A DNA stretch of 32,056 bases from Clostridia bacterium (GCA_021204625.1 JAJPZA010000213.1:1-32056); one strand, 5' to 3'. Positions 15,880-23,663 are shown, counted from the stretch's first letter. The notes: generated from the letters alone by a model not told the origin. Made by a program: numbers and translations.

Positions 15880-16965
15880 TTACTGCTCGTCTTCGGCGGC
15901 AAGGAGGGCCTCGCGCTCGGCCACGGTGAGGGCCTCTATCATCTCATCCATGTCGCCCATCATGAAGGAGTCCAGGGAATAGAGGGAAAGGCCTATGCGG
16001 TGGTCTGTGACGCGGCCTTGGGGGAAGTTGTACGTGCGGATGCGCTCGCTGCGGTCTCCGCGGCCGACCAGGCTCTTGCGGTGGGCGTCATACTCGCTCT
16101 GGCTCCTGGAGCTGTAATAGTCGTACAGGCGGGAGCGGAGCACTTTGAAGGCCTTGTCCTTGTTTTTGAGCTGGGAGCGCTCGTCCTGGCAGGAGACAAC
16201 GATGCCTGTAGGGAAATGGGTTATGCGGATGGCGGTCTCGGTCTTGTTGACCTTCTGCCCGCCGGCTCCGGATGAACGGAACACGTCCACGCGGATGTCC
16301 TCATCCCTTATCTCCACGTCCACGTCTTCCGCCTCCGGCAGAACGGCAACGGTTACTGTGGAGGTATGGATTCTGCCCTGGGATTCGGTCTCGGGAACGC
16401 GCTGCACGCGGTGCACACCGGACTCGAACTTGAGGAGCTTGTACGCCCCTTTCCCGCTTATGGAAAGCACCAGCTCTTTTATGCCCCCGAGCTCCGTCTC
16501 ATTGATGTCCACAACCTCGTACTTGAGTCTGTGCCGCTCGCAATAATACATGTACATCCTGTACAGGTCCGCCGCAAACAGCGCCGCCTCGTCTCCGCCG
16601 GCACCGCCGCGGATCTCAAGGATGCAGTTCCTCTCGTCATTCTTGTCCTTGGGAAGAAGCAGGATCTTTATCTCTTCGCGGATGCGCTCCAGGTTCTTTT
16701 TGCAGGCGAAGGCCTCGTCCTCGAACATGGCCCTCATCTCGGGGTCTTCCTCCCCCTGCGCGGCCGCGGCGGATTCGCTCATCTGCCGCTCCATGTCCGT
16801 GTACTCCTCGTACTTCCTCGCTGCCTCCTCCAAGTCAGACGCCTCTTTGGCGGTCTTCGCGAACAGGGCGGAGTCCGCCACCACTTCCGGCTGCACAAGC
16901 TTCATGGACAGTTCATGGTACCTGTCATATATGGTCTTGAGTTTTGATATCATGCTGTCCTGCAT
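15880..16965 (-). CDS. prfA: Peptide chain release factor 1
   Basis: A 361-residue release factor of normal length that recognises UAA and UAG stop codons in the ribosome and triggers peptide release. The GGQ motif in [13 protein letters not shown] identifies the catalytic loop. The tripeptide anticodon in [13 protein letters not shown] is P-E-T, matching the P-x-T rule of RF1 rather than S-P-F of RF2. The start at 16965 has AGAGG 5 nt upstream; an ATG four codons later is also possible. Its glutamine (in GGQ) is the substrate of PrmC, encoded by the fused gene immediately upstream, so writer and target are neighbours. A 299-bp gap full of short hairpin repeats separates the two. Confidence 0.97.
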   Translation of the reverse strand: MQDSMISKLKTIYDRYHELSMKLVQPEVVADSALFAKTAKEASDLEEAARKYEEYTDMERQMSESAAAAQGEEDPEMRAMFEDEAFACKKNLERIREEIKILLLPKDKNDERNCILEIRGGAGGDEAALFAADLYRMYMYYCERHRLKYEVVDINETELGGIKELVLSISGKGAYKLLKFESGVHRVQRVPETESQGRIHTSTVTVAVLPEAEDVDVEIRDEDIRVDVFRSSGAGGQKVNKTETAIRITHFPTGIVVSCQDERSQLKNKDKAFKVLRSRLYDYYSSRSQSEYDAHRKSLVGRGDRSERIRTYNFPQGRVTDHRIGLSLYSLDSFMMGDMDEMIEALTVAEREALLAAEDEQ

Positions 16966-17069
16966 ATAACCTCTTTTCTATGCGCAAACGCGGCATATCT
17001 GCGGATGTTTGATGAAAAGTTTCACAAGTTTGAAGAGCAATCCTCCAAAGATTCCTGCGAAATTTTTGG

Positions 17070-17091
17070 CGGCCATATTATGTGCCGCCGT
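17070..17091. repeat. Hairpin in the prfA-prmC gap
   Basis: GGCGGC and GCCGCC enclose an AT-rich 10-nt loop containing ATTATG. No T tract follows, so it is not a simple terminator. It lies in transcribed leader sequence of prfA if the cluster is one operon. Confidence 0.5.
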
Positions 17092-17130
17092 ATGATACTC
17101 TGTATGATACGATGTATGAATGCCTTCGAT

Positions 17131-17248
17131 GCGGGCATGTCTGCCCGCCGGATATGCCCGCAAAACGGGCACGGATGCCGAAAGAACAGGCCGGATATGC
17201 CGGTAGAACAGGCCGGGATGCCGGAAGAGCGGACCGGGATGTCTGAGA
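17131..17248. repeat. Hairpins and 22-bp tandem repeats in the prfA-prmC gap
   Basis: A 7-bp perfect stem GCGGGCA/TGCCCGC (17131-17148) and a 6-bp stem TGCCCG/CGGGCA (17155-17171) are followed by imperfect 22-bp units at 17183-17204, 17205-17226 and 17227-17248 (core agaacaggccgggatgccgg). A fourth, poorer unit lies at 17162-17182. The gap 16966-17264 contains no gene. Its 5' part also repeats GTATGATAC twice near 17091-17112. Confidence 0.75.
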
Positions 17249-17264
17249 TGAGCGCAGGGGTTGG

Positions 17265-19130
17265 TCAGAAGGCAATCTTGATGTACCTGTCCACGCCCTC
17301 CAGGTCTTTTGAGACAACGGCATACGCGCGCTTCGGGAAGAGCTGCAGAATCTGATTGGCCTGGCCTTCGCCGCACTCCATAATGAGCATGCCGTCCTTG
17401 GCGAGATATTTGCGGATGTCCTCAGAGATGCGCCTGTAATAATCCAGGCCGTCCTCTCCGCCGTCCAGAGCTATATGGGGCTCGTAGTCACGGACCTCTT
17501 TCTGGAGCTCGGAGATTTCGGAGCTCTTGATGTAGGGCGGGTTGCAGACTATCGTGTTGAAGCGGCCGCGCACCGTGGCGAGCATGTCCGAGCAGACGAA
17601 GTTTATCTCAACTCCGTTCAGCTCCGCATTCTCCTTTGCCAGCGTTATGGCCGCGTCCGATACGTCCGAGGCTGTGACGGTTACGCTGACGCCGCGGGAT
17701 GCGCAGCCTTTTGCTATGGCTATCGCTATGCATCCGGAGCCGGTGCAGAGATCCAGGATTTTGTCCCCCTCTTCCGCCGTCTTTATGACGTCATCCGCCA
17801 GCTGCTCCGTCTCGGGGCGGGGAATGAGCACGCGCTCATCCACCTTTATGGTGCAGTCAAGAAACTGGGTGTCTCCTATGACGTACCAAAGGGGCCTGCC
17901 CTCTTTGCGCTTGTCTATTATCTCGTTGAGCCTGCGGGCCTCGGAAGGCTTTATCTGGCGCTCCTTTGTGAGGTCTGAGCGGGGTATGTCCAGGACTATG
18001 GAATAGATCCATTCGGCGTCCGTCTCGTCTATGCCCAGTTCCGCGAATTCCTTTTTCGTCTCCTCCAGCATCTTGGTGAGAATTCCGCCGGTAACGAACT
18101 TCGTCTCCGGAAGCGAGGGATCCGCGTCCATCTCAAGGACCTTGTTGAAGGCAGCTATGGCAACCTCTATCTGGCTTTCGTCCGGCTCGCGGGTGGTGAG
18201 GGCCCTCTGCAGAAGCATGCCAGGGGATTTGAAGATGGTCACGAACCAGTTGTCAAAGCGGGCGAGGAGCTTCAGGACCTCGTATGAGATGCCTATAAGG
18301 ACCGGGAGGAACACAACCTCCACTCCCACGCGTGCAAGGAATCTTAAGAATGCGTTTTCTATTCTTCCCGTGCCTATCGCCCAGTTTATGAGCGAAAGCA
18401 CGAGGATGTTTATGATAACCACCAGGAACAGGAAGGACGTGCCGCAGCGGTCATGGATGCGGGAGACCTTCTTCACGTTCTGGGGAGTGAGCTCGTAGCC
18501 GTATTCGTACGCGTTTATGGTCTTGTGCTCGGCGCCGTGGTACTGGTACAGCCGCCGGATGTCCTTGAGCAGCAGGATGAGGGCCAGATAGGCCACGAAA
18601 ATTACCAGTTTGAAGACGCCTAAAAGCAGATAGTCCCAGCCGGAGCCGTTTATGCTGGGGAAAGCGTTGTCTATGAGGGACACGAGGAAATTGGGAAGGA
18701 GGATGAAAATCACGACGGCAAGAACCACGCCTATGACCACGGAGACCGTGGTTATAACGTCCATGAGGTTAACCTTGCACTTCTCCGCAAGCCACTTCTC
18801 AAACCTGCCGGCCTCTTCCTCCTCGTCCTGACCGTACACAGAGGCTGAGCGCATGAGAATCTTTATGCCGCTGACAAGCGACATGCACATGTTCACAATG
18901 CCTCTGACAAAGGGTATCTTGCGGGCGCGGTTGCCGGCCGCGCTGCGCTTTACGCGCGTGGTCTCCACCTGGATGTTGCCGTCCTGGTCCCTTACGGCTG
19001 TGGCAGTGCAGGTCCTGCCCTGCATCATCACGCCTTCCAGCACGGCCTGCCCCCCGATGTACGTGCGGCAAGTTTTCTTCCTGTGTTTTTCCTCTTCCGG
19101 CATTTCCTTTGCCGGCTTTTCCTTGCTCAT
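17265..19130 (-). CDS. prmC: Fusion protein: DUF1385 membrane domain plus release factor glutamine methyltransferase PrmC
   Basis: One uninterrupted 621-residue frame. Residues 20-325 are a DUF1385/YqhQ protein: YIGGQAVLEGVMMQGR at 24-39, membrane segments at about 125-150, 168-188, 232-255 and 268-285, and YQYHGAEHKTINAYE at 196-210. Residues about 330-621 are a complete PrmC/HemK enzyme: N-terminal helical domain, IPRPETEQL (436-444), the SAM-binding LDLCTGSGCIAIAIA (459-473) and catalytic NPPY (530-533). PrmC methylates the glutamine of the GGQ motif in release factors 1 and 2 using S-adenosylmethionine. In Clostridia the two proteins are normally separate neighbouring genes; here PrmC is tied to the membrane. 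The role of DUF1385 is unknown. rpmE lies upstream, prfA downstream. Confidence 0.92.
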   Translation of the reverse strand: MSKEKPAKEMPEEEKHRKKTCRTYIGGQAVLEGVMMQGRTCTATAVRDQDGNIQVETTRVKRSAAGNRARKIPFVRGIVNMCMSLVSGIKILMRSASVYGQDEEEEAGRFEKWLAEKCKVNLMDVITTVSVVIGVVLAVVIFILLPNFLVSLIDNAFPSINGSGWDYLLLGVFKLVIFVAYLALILLLKDIRRLYQYHGAEHKTINAYEYGYELTPQNVKKVSRIHDRCGTSFLFLVVIINILVLSLINWAIGTGRIENAFLRFLARVGVEVVFLPVLIGISYEVLKLLARFDNWFVTIFKSPGMLLQRALTTREPDESQIEVAIAAFNKVLEMDADPSLPETKFVTGGILTKMLEETKKEFAELGIDETDAEWIYSIVLDIPRSDLTKERQIKPSEARRLNEIIDKRKEGRPLWYVIGDTQFLDCTIKVDERVLIPRPETEQLADDVIKTAEEGDKILDLCTGSGCIAIAIAKGCASRGVSVTVTASDVSDAAITLAKENAELNGVEINFVCSDMLATVRGRFNTIVCNPPYIKSSEISELQKEVRDYEPHIALDGGEDGLDYYRRISEDIRKYLAKDGMLIMECGEGQANQILQLFPKRAYAVVSKDLEGVDRYIKIAF

Positions 19131-19255
19131 CCGGAACTTTGCCCTGCGCTTTTACTGTCGCGCTAACGCGTCTTTCCGCCGCCCTTTTTCCGGGCCGGCG
19201 GCATTTTGCCTGTATATAAAACAATACGGCCCCCCGGTACGAGAAGCCGTTACAT

Positions 19256-19459
19256 TTACATGTTGTATCTCTTCTTGAACTTGTCTACACGGCCGCCTGT
19301 ATCAACCAGTTTCTGCTTGCCCGTGAAGAAAGGATGGCACTTGTTGCAGATGTCCACCTTGATGACATCTCCCTTCTTAGTCGTTCCGCTCTTGAACGTT
19401 GCCCCGCAGGCGCATATAACCGTGACCTCATGATATTCGGGATGTATATCAGGTTTCAT
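19256..19459 (-). CDS. rpmE: 50S ribosomal protein L31
   Basis: A 67-residue large-subunit ribosomal protein of the zinc-binding (C+) type. The paired cysteines in VICACGATF (C-x-C) and ICNKCHPF (C-x-x-C) hold the zinc ion; [18 protein letters not shown] is the family signature. It has its own near-consensus promoter at 19492-19520 and GAGGTG in front of the ATG. It leads the minus-strand cluster that continues with DUF1385-prmC and prfA. A weak GC-rich stem after the stop, at about 19220-19250, might lower read-through into the next gene. Confidence 0.97.
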   Translation of the reverse strand: MKPDIHPEYHEVTVICACGATFKSGTTKKGDVIKVDICNKCHPFFTGKQKLVDTGGRVDKFKKRYNM

Positions 19460-19491
19460 AATTCACCTCATTATTCGCTGGATGCTTGTTC

Positions 19492-19520
19492 ATTATATAG
19501 CATCAGAAAACTTTCGTCAA
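19492..19520 (-). promoter_or_regulatory. Promoter of rpmE
   Basis: On the minus strand: -35 TTGACG (19515-19520), 17-bp spacer, -10 TATAAT (19492-19497). The ATG is at 19459. Confidence 0.85.
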
Positions 19521-19688
19521 TCGTTTTTCATGTGACTTTCGGCCAAAATGGGCACCCGTGCATGTGAAATTTGGCCCTGCCCGGCCGGTATGAGGGCCCG
19601 GGAGGCGCCCGGAAACGGGGAAATGCGGCCGCGCGGACGGGAAACGCCCATGTTTAAAGGATACCACGGGGGCAAAATCAAATTTCTC
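19521..19688. other. Intergenic region between divergent rpmE and dehydrogenase genes
   Basis: The 290-bp gap 19460-19749 holds the two divergent promoters. Between them lies GC-rich sequence with short inverted words (for example cccgggaggcgcccgg near 19598). I see no gene. Confidence 0.4.
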
Positions 19689-19717
19689 TTGCAAATCGCG
19701 AATACGGGCGGTATAAT
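19689..19717 (+). promoter_or_regulatory. Promoter of the dehydrogenase gene
   Basis: -35 TTGCAA (19689-19694), 17-bp spacer, -10 TATAAT (19712-19717). The ATG is at 19750. Confidence 0.8.
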
Positions 19718-19749
19718 GAAAGCACTTACGGATAACAGGGTTTCATTGA

Positions 19750-20829
19750 ATGGATAACTGGGTACTGATGAGCGTAAGGACGCTCATAAACAAGGAAATA
19801 GACAAGAACAGCCCGGCCAACAAAGTGGGGACGGACCAGATAAAGGTCAGGGTGTCTCATATCCTGGTCACGGATTTTGACGCTCTCCTTTTCAACGGGG
19901 ACATTGAGCCGATATATCCCAAGACGCTTGGCCACGAAGGGCTGGGCGTTATAGCTGAGACGGGCGCGAACGTGCACTCATACACGAAAGGCCAGAGAGT
20001 CTACCTGGAGCCTGCCAAAGCATGCGGAAAATGCTACGCCTGCAAGAGCGGGCATCCGGAGCAGTGCATCTCCCCCCTTCTCGCCGGAAAGACCTTCGAC
20101 GGATTCATGAGGGATATCATAGTCTGCAAGGAATCCGACGTCGTGTATCTCTCGGACCTCATTGACGACGTGCACGCCCTGTGCATAGAGGCCGTGGGAA
20201 TGGCGGAAGCGATATACGAGAGGCTCTCCCTCAACGCGGGAGACAAAGTGGCCATCATAGGAATGGGCTTCTACGGCAACATAATCGCCCAGACCCTCAA
20301 ATACCACAAGATAGTCCCTATCGCCATAGACAACAGCGAGGAGAATCTCCGCCGCTCCGAAGCGGCAGGCGTGTTCTTCAATTTCTATGCGGACGACGAT
20401 CTGGACGCCAACATCTCAAGCGCGACCAGCGGAAACCTGTGCGACGCCGTAATATACTGCGCGCCCACGCACCTTTCCCCGAACCTTGCGATCCGCATCT
20501 GCGCTCCCGGCAGGACACTTATCCTCACATCTCCCGCCTCCACAAAGAGCAACACTTCCGGAAACAGCAGTGCCTCTTCCAGCGCAAACGACATCCACGT
20601 GCATGACATCCTGGACAAGCATCTCACCATAACGGCGATAACAACGTCATACGGCTACACCAACAAGGCCATACGCATTCTCACCGGAGGCGTCATAAAC
20701 ACGGACTTCTTCGAGAAGAAGATAATTACGGACGAGTCATACAACCCCGTTCCCATCCTTGAGGAGCGCAACCAGAACGCATCCTTCTCTAAAGCAAACA
20801 AGCTCACAATCATAAAGAGAGTCTTTTAA
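19750..20829 (+). CDS. Zinc-type medium-chain dehydrogenase lacking the usual catalytic cysteine
   Basis: A 359-residue member of the alcohol/polyol dehydrogenase superfamily. The structural zinc lobe is complete (C92, C95, C98, C106 in CGKCYACKSGHPEQC). GHEGLGVI (H62, E63) and a glutamate near 147 supply zinc ligands. The cofactor fold has IIGMGFYGN (G171, G173, G176) and D194, which favours NAD over NADP. At the place where the family has C-(G/R)-(S/T)-D, this protein reads ILVTD, so the catalytic-zinc cysteine is leucine (L39). A serine-rich insert of about 20 residues lies at about 263-285. The substrate cannot be predicted. A weak AGGG lies 9 nt before the ATG; the YfcE-like gene follows 92 nt later. 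Confidence 0.85.
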   Translation: MDNWVLMSVRTLINKEIDKNSPANKVGTDQIKVRVSHILVTDFDALLFNGDIEPIYPKTLGHEGLGVIAETGANVHSYTKGQRVYLEPAKACGKCYACKSGHPEQCISPLLAGKTFDGFMRDIIVCKESDVVYLSDLIDDVHALCIEAVGMAEAIYERLSLNAGDKVAIIGMGFYGNIIAQTLKYHKIVPIAIDNSEENLRRSEAAGVFFNFYADDDLDANISSATSGNLCDAVIYCAPTHLSPNLAIRICAPGRTLILTSPASTKSNTSGNSSASSSANDIHVHDILDKHLTITAITTSYGYTNKAIRILTGGVINTDFFEKKIITDESYNPVPILEERNQNASFSKANKLTIIKRVF

Positions 20830-20921
20830 CCGGGCCATCTCAAGGCCGGCTTCCCGCCGGCTTACATACGGCACATATCCCTGCGCCGCCGTCTGCGCGG
20901 CCACGGCATCAAGGAGGCATC

Positions 20922-21455
20922 ATGAAACTTTTCATCGCATCGGACATCCACGGATCTGCGGCATACTGCAAAAGGCTCCTGGACGCATATGAAAAAGAGC
21001 ATGCGGACAGGCTCATTCTTCTGGGGGACACGCTGTATCACGGCCCCAGAAATCCGCAGCCGGAGAAATACTGCCCGGCGGACGTGGCCAAAATGCTCTC
21101 GGAATACAAGGAGAAAATCATATATGTGAAGGGCAACTGCGACAGCGAAGTGGACCAGTGCGTCCTCCCCTTCCCCATCATGTCCCAGTACGCCGAAGTC
21201 CTTGTGGACGGCCTCCGCATCGTGCTCTCGCACGGCCATCTGGACGCTCCTCCCATGAGCCCCGGGGACGTGTACATCACAGGGCACACCCATGTGCAGC
21301 TCAACGCGGATGAAGACGGCGTGCGCCATCTCAATCCCGGCTCACCTTCCCTTCCCAAGGAATATTCCAAGAGGGCGTACATCGTGTACGAGAACAGGAC
21401 CTTCACCTTCAAGACGGTCAGCGGCGGCAAGGAGTTCGACTCCGTAACCGTCTAG
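20922..21455 (+). CDS. YfcE-like metallophosphodiesterase
   Basis: A 177-residue cytoplasmic phosphoesterase of the calcineurin-like family, normal length. All metal ligands are visible: SDIHG (D8, H10), LLGDTLYHG (D36), GNCDSEVD (N72), SHGH (H104) and TGHTH (H122, H124). YfcE of E. coli hydrolyses artificial phosphodiesters and its natural substrate is uncertain. GGAGG lies 5 nt before the ATG at 20922. It probably shares the promoter of the dehydrogenase gene. The short gap between them contains the inverted word GCCGGC twice (near 20846-20862), a possible weak stem without a T tract. Confidence 0.9.
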   Translation: MKLFIASDIHGSAAYCKRLLDAYEKEHADRLILLGDTLYHGPRNPQPEKYCPADVAKMLSEYKEKIIYVKGNCDSEVDQCVLPFPIMSQYAEVLVDGLRIVLSHGHLDAPPMSPGDVYITGHTHVQLNADEDGVRHLNPGSPSLPKEYSKRAYIVYENRTFTFKTVSGGKEFDSVTV

Positions 21456-21505
21456 GCCGCAAGCCGCCCATACGGGCACCGGAATAAACCATACAGTTTA
21501 AAACG

Positions 21506-21533
21506 CCCGCCTGCCAGGAGCAGACGGGTTTTG
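21506..21533. terminator. Bidirectional terminator
   Basis: Stem cccgcctgc/gcagacggg (21506-21514 with 21520-21528, one mismatch), followed by TTTTGC on the plus strand and CGTTTT on the minus strand. It separates convergent yfcE-like and RNA methyltransferase genes. Confidence 0.75.
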
Positions 21534-21591
21534 CTTTGCACAGACTTCATGGCTTGCATGAGCCGCATAATGCGCTCCTGCTGCTGCCGGC

Positions 21592-22707
21592 CTAAGACTT
21601 GCTGGGATAGCAGTAAAAGCCGCACTCTATGTTGGCGTTGTATACCTTATGGACCTTCTCCGCCCTGCGGCCGTATGCTTTCTCAAAGCCCGGGAAGCCT
21701 GAAAGGACATACACGTTCCAGTCCGGAAGGGATTTTGCCATGAGCCCCAGGGCCTTGCACGTCTCGCGCACGGTGGCCTCATCCTCCAGCCTCTCCCCGT
21801 ACGGGGGATTGGTAATCAGCACCCCATGGTCCCGTGCGGACGCAAAATCCTTCATGTCCGCGGCCTTGAAGCGTATGCATTTGTCCACGCCCGCGCGTTT
21901 TGCATGATATCTGGCAAGGGATATGGCGTCTTCATTTATGTCACCGGCAAAGATGTCCACATGAGCGTTTCGGATCTCGCTGTCCAGGGCCTCTTCCTTT
22001 GCCCTGGCAAATGCGGCCTTGTCCGAGCAGGGCCAGTGAAGGAAGTCAAAATCCCGGTTCTTGCCGGGAGCTATGTTGAGGGATTTTATGGCCGCCTCAA
22101 TAGGGAGCGTCCCGCTGCCGCACATGGGGTCCGCAAACGCCCTCTCCGGGAAATAATACGTCATGTCTATAAGGGCCGCCGCAAGGGTCTCCTTGAGCGG
22201 AGCGGTGTATGCAAGCGTCCGGTATCCCCGCTTGTGCAGGCTGTCCCCTGTGGTGTCCAGCGTTATTGAAACCTCGTCCTCGTATATGGAGAAGCCCACG
22301 GTGAAACGCTCCTTGTCCTCCGGCAGTGTTTTAAGGCGCAGTTTGTCTGAAAGGCGCGATATTATGGCCTTCTTGATCACCCCTCCGCTTGCCTTTATGG
22401 CAGCCAGCGCGCTTCTTGCGCTCTTGCCGTCCAGCAGGATTTCAGAGTGCGGGGTCATCCAGTCTTCCCAGGGTATTGCGTATGCGGCGTCATAGAGCTC
22501 GTCAAAGGTCCCGGCATGGAACGAGGCCAGCTCTATGAGCACTCTCTCCCCTGAGCGCAGGCAAAGGTTGAGGCGGGATATGTCCTCCCAGCCCCCCTCC
22601 ACGGCAAGGCGGCCGTTCGTGGCCGGCGCGCGGTCATAGCCGAGCTTTCTGAGTTGTCTTTTGACCACGGCCTCCAGGCCGAAAGCCACGGGAACAAGCA
22701 GCTTCAT
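21592..22707 (-). CDS. THUMP-domain class I RNA methyltransferase (RlmL/YpsC-like)
   Basis: A 371-residue enzyme expected to methylate guanine N2 in large-subunit rRNA, as RlmL N-terminal-half homologues do. Residues about 40-155 are the THUMP/ferredoxin-like RNA-binding part. HKRGYR then PLKETLAAALI lead to the Rossmann domain with DPMCGSGTLPIEAA (193-206), the acidic residue in FAGDINEDA, and the catalytic NPPYGER (300-306). AGGAG lies 12 nt upstream of the ATG, unusually far, and the promoter predicted at 22714-22742 places the transcript start at or next to the ATG itself. It is transcribed alone. The exact rRNA position modified is not known from sequence. Confidence 0.9.
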   Translation of the reverse strand: MKLLVPVAFGLEAVVKRQLRKLGYDRAPATNGRLAVEGGWEDISRLNLCLRSGERVLIELASFHAGTFDELYDAAYAIPWEDWMTPHSEILLDGKSARSALAAIKASGGVIKKAIISRLSDKLRLKTLPEDKERFTVGFSIYEDEVSITLDTTGDSLHKRGYRTLAYTAPLKETLAAALIDMTYYFPERAFADPMCGSGTLPIEAAIKSLNIAPGKNRDFDFLHWPCSDKAAFARAKEEALDSEIRNAHVDIFAGDINEDAISLARYHAKRAGVDKCIRFKAADMKDFASARDHGVLITNPPYGERLEDEATVRETCKALGLMAKSLPDWNVYVLSGFPGFEKAYGRRAEKVHKVYNANIECGFYCYPSKS

Positions 22708-22713
22708 GCCTCA

Positions 22714-22742
22714 AGTATACTCCTGTCGGAGCCGGACTGCAA
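22714..22742 (-). promoter_or_regulatory. Promoter of the RNA methyltransferase gene, possibly giving a leaderless mRNA
   Basis: On the minus strand: -35 TTGCAG (22737-22742), 17-bp spacer, -10 TATACT (22714-22719). Only 6 nt separate the -10 box from the ATG at 22707, so transcription would begin at about the A of the start codon. Confidence 0.6.
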
Positions 22743-22754
22743 GCGGCAGAGCCT

Positions 22755-22798
22755 GCTTTAAATGAGCTTTAAATGAGCTTTAAATGAGCTTTAAAAAA
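22755..22798. repeat. 11-bp tandem repeat (GCTTTAAATGA)
   Basis: Three perfect units (22755-22765, 22766-22776, 22777-22787) and a fourth that changes to GCTTTAAAAAA (22788-22798). The TTTAAA blocks recur every 11 bp, about one helical turn. They lie just upstream of the -35 box of the RNA methyltransferase promoter. Confidence 0.9.
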
Positions 22799-22843
22799 GC
22801 GGGTTGGAAAAGCATCCCGGGCCATACTCTGCCTTCAAGGCAT

Positions 22844-22877
22844 AAATAAAACCGCCCGCGTTATTTTCCGCAGGCGG
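22844..22877 (-). terminator. Terminator of small membrane protein gene 1
   Basis: Stem ccgcccgcg/cgcaggcgg (22852-22860 with 22869-22877, one wobble pair), followed on the minus strand by TTTTATTT. Confidence 0.85.
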
Positions 22878-22891
22878 CTGGTCTTTTGCAA

Positions 22892-23137
22892 TTACTGTAA
22901 GAACAGCTTCTTGAAAAGAAGAACCCATACGAGGTCGATCCATCCGATAATGGGGATGCAACCGAAGATGGTATAGATTATAGCAACTACAAGTCCAACC
23001 ATTCCGCCGGTCTTGAGGAATGTTCCCCATCTTACAACGATCTCGACTACCCAGCTTACTACAGGGATGAGCAGAAGGATGAACTGTGCAAGACGAGGTA
23101 ACTTGTTGAACCATGTAACGCCGTCAAACTTTGTCAT
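22892..23137 (-). CDS. Small membrane protein, paralogue 1
   Basis: An 81-residue integral membrane protein of unknown function. It begins with a short amphipathic stretch (WFNKLPRLAQ), then a hydrophobic segment (about residues 18-35) and a longer hydrophobic hairpin (about 46-76) ending in WIDLVWVLLFKKLF. It is a clear paralogue of the protein at 23349-23603: both share NKLPxxAxxxLLxIP and a final W-I-D-x-x-W-V-L-L. Its own promoter (23173-23200) and terminator show it is a single-gene transcript. AGGAG lies 12 nt before the ATG, a long spacing; no other start fits. Confidence 0.8.
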   Translation of the reverse strand: MTKFDGVTWFNKLPRLAQFILLLIPVVSWVVEIVVRWGTFLKTGGMVGLVVAIIYTIFGCIPIIGWIDLVWVLLFKKLFLQ

Positions 23138-23172
23138 AATGATACCAGTCTCCTGAAATAATTTATACCACT

Positions 23173-23200
23173 ATTATAATGTTTTTGCCGTTTATGTCAA
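23173..23200 (-). promoter_or_regulatory. Near-consensus promoter of small membrane protein gene 1
   Basis: On the minus strand: TTGACA (23195-23200), 16-bp spacer, TATAAT (23173-23178). Both hexamers are perfect. Confidence 0.88.
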
Positions 23201-23293
23201 GGGTATGAAAGCATATATTGTACTTTTTTATCAAATTCGCACAAGATATGCGTTTTTAGCCGGATTGCCGCGCGGCATATGCGGATGAGCGGA

Positions 23294-23323
23294 AAATGAA
23301 AATCCCGGGTGCCAGGCCCGGGG
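23294..23323 (-). terminator. Terminator of small membrane protein gene 2
   Basis: CCCGGG at 23304-23309 and 23317-23322 can pair; on the minus strand the stem is followed by ATTTTCATTTT. It lies just after the stop at 23349. Confidence 0.65.
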
Positions 23324-23348
23324 TTGAAGTTTTGAGCGCGGCTGTTTT

Positions 23349-23603
23349 TCAGCCAAACAGCGTTTCGCCAAGCAAAATGGCATGTCCGTACAGAAGCACC
23401 CAGATCACATCGATAATCCACATGAAGAATGCGCCGGGTATGATCGTAAGAATGCCCAAAACAATCCAGATGACATCATTCTTGTTTACTCCCTGTATTA
23501 TGCGGCAGACACCGTAGAAGATCTCAACGCACGGTATGCAAAGAAGTATCTTCGCAACAAGAGGGAGTTTGTTAACAATATCAATGAATTCTTTCATTTC
23601 CAT
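23349..23603 (-). CDS. Small membrane protein, paralogue 2
   Basis: An 84-residue integral membrane protein, unknown function, related to the gene at 22892-23137. I choose the ATG at 23603 because GGGAG then lies 7 nt upstream; the ATG two codons earlier would leave only 1 nt. Layout: amphipathic start (FIDIVNKLPLVAK), hydrophobic segment with two cysteines (LLCIPCVEIFYGV), a short polar turn (GVNKND), and a long hydrophobic hairpin ending WIIDVIWVLLYG. The gene has a perfect consensus promoter and its own terminator, so strong independent expression is expected. It may be a stress-related or membrane-modulating peptide, but no evidence beyond topology supports that. Confidence 0.8.
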   Translation of the reverse strand: MEMKEFIDIVNKLPLVAKILLCIPCVEIFYGVCRIIQGVNKNDVIWIVLGILTIIPGAFFMWIIDVIWVLLYGHAILLGETLFG

Positions 23604-23634
23604 ATCCATACTCCCATCACAAGATTACATGTGC

Positions 23635-23663
23635 ATTATATATTAAAAAAAATGCATTGTCAA
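23635..23663 (-). promoter_or_regulatory. Perfect consensus promoter of small membrane protein gene 2
   Basis: On the minus strand: TTGACA (23658-23663), 17-bp spacer containing an eight-T run, TATAAT (23635-23640). Confidence 0.92.

Noticed and set aside
17005-17355. 116-codon plus-strand frame rich in PVEQAGMPEERTG-like repeats
   Set aside because: The repeated peptide comes from the 22-bp DNA repeats. There is no start signal and it overlaps the end of prmC.
20840-20870. Terminator between the dehydrogenase and YfcE-like genes
   Set aside because: GCCGGC repeats can pair, but no T tract follows, so I do not call it a terminator.
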